Assembly: GCA_045805185.1 (NCBI GenBank)
Contig: JBJMLS010000215.1
Coordinates: forward strand, 1 to 7,589
Source of the DNA: JAHEYF01 sp045805185
GTDB taxonomy: Bacteria > Bacteroidota > Bacteroidia > B-17B0 > Aurantibacillaceae
DNA: 7,589 bases
Direction: 5' to 3'
Shown here: positions 5,703 through 7,589 of the stretch, piece after piece
Numbering within the stretch: position 1 is the stretch's first letter
Layout: each line of letters starts with the position of its first letter
The notes under the pieces: generated by a model
What the model saw: only the letters and a program-made list of their open reading frames with translations
What the model was told of the DNA's origin: nothing
Database searches by the model: none
Position numbers and translations under genes: made by a program

Positions 5703-6677
5703 ATGTCGGTAATTGACGAAATAAAGGCGCCCATTGCGAATCACATGGATGAGTTTGAACTGAAGTTCCGCGATTCCATGCGCAGTAGTGTTCCTCTATT
5801 GGACAAGATCACCAACTATATTGTAAAACGCAAAGGAAAGCAGATCCGCCCAATGTTCGTTTTTCTTTCGGCAAAGGCAATGGGAGAAGTGAACGAATCC
5901 ACTTACCGTGCGGCTGCCCTTATCGAACTGTTGCACACGGCAACCCTGGTGCATGATGATGTGGTGGATGACAGCAATGAGCGCAGGGGATTTTTCTCCG
6001 TGAATGCCCTTTGGAAAAATAAGATCGCTGTTTTGATCGGGGATTATTTATTGTCGAAAGGACTATTGCTTTCCCTGGATAATGATGATTTTCATTTATT
6101 GAAGCTGGTGAGTAATGCGGTTCGGGAAATGAGCGAAGGAGAACTGTTGCAGATCGAGAAAGCGCGCAAGATGGATATTTCGGAAGAAGTGTACCATGAG
6201 ATCATCCGCCAGAAGACAGCCACGCTGATCGCAGCTTGTTGCGCCTGCGGGGTGGCATCCGTCAGCAGCGATAAAAATGCGATCGAGAAAATGAAGCAGT
6301 TCGGATCCTATACGGGAATTGCCTTCCAGATCAAAGATGACCTTTTTGATTTTGGCGACAGTTCCGATATCGGGAAACCCACCGGGATAGATATCAAGGA
6401 AAAGAAAATGACCCTGCCCCTGATCTATTCGCTGAACAATTCAGGCACTGCCGATAAAAGAAAAATTATTAATATTGTAAAGAATCACAACAACAACCCC
6501 AAAAAAGTAAGCGAAGTGATCGATTTTGTATTCGAAAAGGGCGGGATCACCTACGCCGAAAAGATAATGAACGAATACAAAGACAAGGCCCTTACCTTAT
6601 TGCGTGAATTCCCCGAAACGCAGGCAAGGAACTCGCTGGAACAATTAGTACTCTATACAACGCAACGTAAAAAATAA
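5703..6677 (+). CDS. Polyprenyl diphosphate synthase (trans, probably long-chain)
   Basis: This 324-residue trans-prenyltransferase condenses isopentenyl diphosphate units onto an allylic primer. Seen motifs are GKQIRP (45-50, substrate-diphosphate binding), the first aspartate-rich motif HDDVVDD (84-90), the second KDDLFDF (211-217), and GKPTGIDIKEKKMTLPL (224-240), which closes the active site. The residue five positions before the first Asp-rich motif is small (A80, in HTATLVHDD). In this family that allows a long chain, unlike short-chain farnesyl synthases with a bulky aromatic there. Bacteroidota use such enzymes to build the MK-6 or MK-7 side chain of menaquinone, so a heptaprenyl/hexaprenyl-type synthase is the likely role; the exact length is inference. 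It is a cytoplasmic, usually homodimeric enzyme. It is probably co-transcribed with rlmN, and the next gene begins four bases after its stop. There is no Shine-Dalgarno sequence. Confidence 0.93.
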   Translation: MSVIDEIKAPIANHMDEFELKFRDSMRSSVPLLDKITNYIVKRKGKQIRPMFVFLSAKAMGEVNESTYRAAALIELLHTATLVHDDVVDDSNERRGFFSVNALWKNKIAVLIGDYLLSKGLLLSLDNDDFHLLKLVSNAVREMSEGELLQIEKARKMDISEEVYHEIIRQKTATLIAACCACGVASVSSDKNAIEKMKQFGSYTGIAFQIKDDLFDFGDSSDIGKPTGIDIKEKKMTLPLIYSLNNSGTADKRKIINIVKNHNNNPKKVSEVIDFVFEKGGITYAEKIMNEYKDKALTLLREFPETQARNSLEQLVLYTTQRKK

Positions 6678-6681
6678 ATTT

Positions 6682-7155
6682 ATGAAAACTACTGCATATC
6701 TCCTTCTATTGATCGGGAGCATGTCCGGATTGAACTTTTGCACTTCCGGCCCGAAAAAAACAGAAACGGTCACCACGGCAAAAACGGATTCAGCACAAAA
6801 AGCAAGCATGAGCATAACCGAAGAGCTTGCTCCGCCGGATTCGGATTATACAGGCGACTATTTTAAAAAATACGATAATGGCATTGTTAAGGTGCGTGGC
6901 TTGTTCCGTTTCGGGAAGCGTCATGGCACCTGGACCTATTTTTATCCGAACGGCTTGAAATGGAGCGAAGCTTATTTTGAAAATAACAAAATGAACGGGG
7001 AGTCGAGCGTATACCATGAGAACGGAAAATTGTATTACAGCGGTTTTTACAAGCAGGACATCCCGGTAGGTACCTGGAAATTTTACGACAGTACCGGCGT
7101 GCTCGCTGCTACAAAAGTATACGATAGTATTCCAAAGGTAAAGGAGCCTAAATAA
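6682..7155 (+). CDS. MORN_2-repeat (YwqK-like) exported protein, probable lipoprotein
   Basis: The 157-residue product has a hydrophobic N-terminal segment (MKTTAYLLLLIGSMSGLNFC) that ends in C20, suggesting a lipoprotein signal. However, the residue before Cys is Phe, not the usual Gly, Ala or Ser, so lipidation is uncertain. A Thr/Lys/Ala-rich linker (21-50) follows. Residues 60-140 contain about three repeats of 23-24 residues with the MORN_2 pattern: RHGTWTYFYPNGLKW, MNGESSVYHENGKLYY and PVGTWKFYDSTGVL. Proteins with these repeats are often labelled 'toxin-antitoxin system YwqK family antitoxin', but that name says little. In Bacteroidota they are usually envelope proteins of unknown role, and nothing toxin-like lies beside it. 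No acidic residues follow C20, so there is no sign of the surface lipoprotein export signal. It ends with tandem stops (TAATAA) and is the last gene of the rlmN cluster. Confidence 0.85.
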   Translation: MKTTAYLLLLIGSMSGLNFCTSGPKKTETVTTAKTDSAQKASMSITEELAPPDSDYTGDYFKKYDNGIVKVRGLFRFGKRHGTWTYFYPNGLKWSEAYFENNKMNGESSVYHENGKLYYSGFYKQDIPVGTWKFYDSTGVLAATKVYDSIPKVKEPK

Positions 7156-7207
7156 TAAGGGACTCCTAGTACAAGTATAAAGGCCGGCTAAGCCGAGTGG
7201 ACCCTTG
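7156..7207 (+). other. Imperfect hairpin in the 3' non-coding region
   Basis: Directly after the lipoprotein stop, TAAGGG (7156-7161) pairs with CCCTTG (7202-7207) and ACTC (7162-7165) with GAGT (7195-7198). The two blocks are separated by a three-base bulge (GGA, 7199-7201). The 29-base interior contains a further small GGC/GCC stem (7186-7188 with 7192-7194). No reading frame of interest crosses it. Its sequence partly resembles the sarcin-ricin helix of 23S rRNA. It may be a 3'-UTR structure, part of a small RNA ending at the terminator at 7248-7284, or a relic. No function is shown. Bases 7208-7247 hold nothing recognisable. Confidence 0.35.
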
Positions 7208-7247
7208 CTCCTAATTAAAATATCCATCGCTGTGTCGTAAGGCGCGC

Positions 7248-7284
7248 AAAAAACCCCGCCCTGGAAACAGGGACGGGGTTTTTT
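7248..7284. terminator. Strong bidirectional Rho-independent terminator
   Basis: CCCCGCCCTG (7254-7263) pairs with CAGGGACGGGG (7268-7278) around a GAAA tetraloop, ten pairs with a single bulged A at 7273. The stem is flanked by AAAAAA (7248-7253) and TTTTTT (7279-7284). These give a T-run on either strand and can also extend the stem. It therefore ends transcription of the rlmN cluster on the plus strand and of the gene entering from the right on the minus strand, whose stop codon is 20 bases away. Confidence 0.94.
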
Positions 7285-7303
7285 CTTGCATAGACTGTGA
7301 GCC

Positions 7304-7589
7304 TTAATCCAGCGTAAGCGTGGTTTGTCCGATCACTACTCCATCCGCGCTTACTTCGATCATGTATTTTCCGGGGATCAGGGGCGTGCTTCCTTCGCAC
7401 AAGGTAGTGGCGCCTATTTCGGCATTCGCGTAATTTACCGAGGTTTTTCCGGCATAATAACCTGAAGAATTATTGAATACAAAACGATAGTTGTCGTCAT
7501 AATTCTTCGCCATTTCCTTACCATCGGGGGTAATAATGCGCACATATATTTCCTTGCTTCCGCTTTTCGCGATCTTGTTTTCGCCAAGG
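7304..7589 (-). CDS. C-terminal end of a conserved beta-rich protein (partial)
   Basis: The minus-strand frame is open from the right edge to a TAA at 7304-7306, giving 94 residues of the C-terminus; the start lies outside the window. A GTG at 7541-7543 is internal and not a start, because the frame continues upstream with LGENKIAKSGSKEIY. The visible part alternates beta-strands and turns: EIYVRIITPDGKEM, NYRFVFNNSSGYYAG, KTSVNYA, PGKYMIEVSADGVVIGQTTLTL. This looks like an immunoglobulin-like or beta-sandwich end domain. I recall similar C-terminal domains in uncharacterised Bacteroidota proteins with a coiled-coil N-terminus, but I cannot name a family. It ends close to the shared terminator at 7248-7284. 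Confidence 0.72.
   Translation of the reverse strand, partial: LGENKIAKSGSKEIYVRIITPDGKEMAKNYDDNYRFVFNNSSGYYAGKTSVNYANAEIGATTLCEGSTPLIPGKYMIEVSADGVVIGQTTLTLD

Noticed and set aside
6682..7155. Toxin-antitoxin system because of the 'YwqK antitoxin' family name
   Set aside because: The label comes from the repeat family. The protein has an export signal, and no toxin-like small gene lies on either side.
7182..7200. tRNA-like motif (GCCGAGTGG, as in the D-arm of tRNA-Ser)
   Set aside because: There is no T-arm GTTCGAATC, no acceptor stem and no anticodon arm in the flanking bases.
6790..7227. Minus-strand open frame of 145 codons opposite the MORN_2 gene
   Set aside because: It is antisense to well-defined repeats, has no family resemblance, and would cross the 3' hairpin.
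1..7589. Mobile element, phage, CRISPR or defence island
   Set aside because: No transposase, integrase, repeats with spacers, or atypical gene content were seen. The genes are core metabolism and envelope types with even base composition.

Overview
The window looks like ordinary chromosome from a member of the Bacteroidota, probably a Chitinophagales-, Cytophagales- or Sphingobacteriales-like lineage. Three things support this: start codons lack Shine-Dalgarno sequences; promoter-like TAnnTTTG (-7) elements stand just upstream of several starts; and the proteins are of Bacteroidota type (the GpsA version, a small outer-membrane barrel, MORN_2 lipoprotein repeats). No mobile element, CRISPR array, tRNA, rRNA gene or phage module is visible.

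Layout. Bases 1-51 may hold the last codons of an upstream gene, followed by a 223-base gap with a weak hairpin and a promoter-like element. A plus-strand cluster covers 275-3271: a stand-alone PolB-type 3'-5' exonuclease, gpsA five bases later, then (behind its own promoter-like sequence) an outer-membrane beta-barrel protein whose 3' end overlaps a secreted six-cysteine protein of unknown function. A minus-strand amidohydrolase of the cog0402 type (3277-4446) converges on this cluster with only five bases between the stop codons. A divergent 164-base region (4447-4610) carries promoter-like elements in both directions and a degenerate 9-nt tandem repeat. A second plus-strand cluster, 4611-7155, encodes RlmN, a long-chain polyprenyl diphosphate synthase and a MORN_2-repeat envelope protein. 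It ends in a non-coding segment with an imperfect hairpin and a very strong bidirectional terminator (7248-7284), shared with a minus-strand gene whose C-terminal 94 codons run off the right edge.

How the genes relate. Most are housekeeping or envelope functions: sn-glycerol-3-phosphate for phospholipids (GpsA), the isoprenoid chain most likely used for menaquinone (polyprenyl synthase), ribosome and tRNA modification (RlmN), nucleic-acid processing (exonuclease), and four apparently exported proteins. The amidohydrolase substrate cannot be read from sequence; a menaquinone (futalosine pathway) role is one testable option.

I do not see a convincing new multi-gene system. The points most worth a second look are the hairpin at 7156-7207, whose sequence partly resembles the sarcin-ricin region of 23S rRNA, the six-cysteine secreted protein, and the amidohydrolase substrate.
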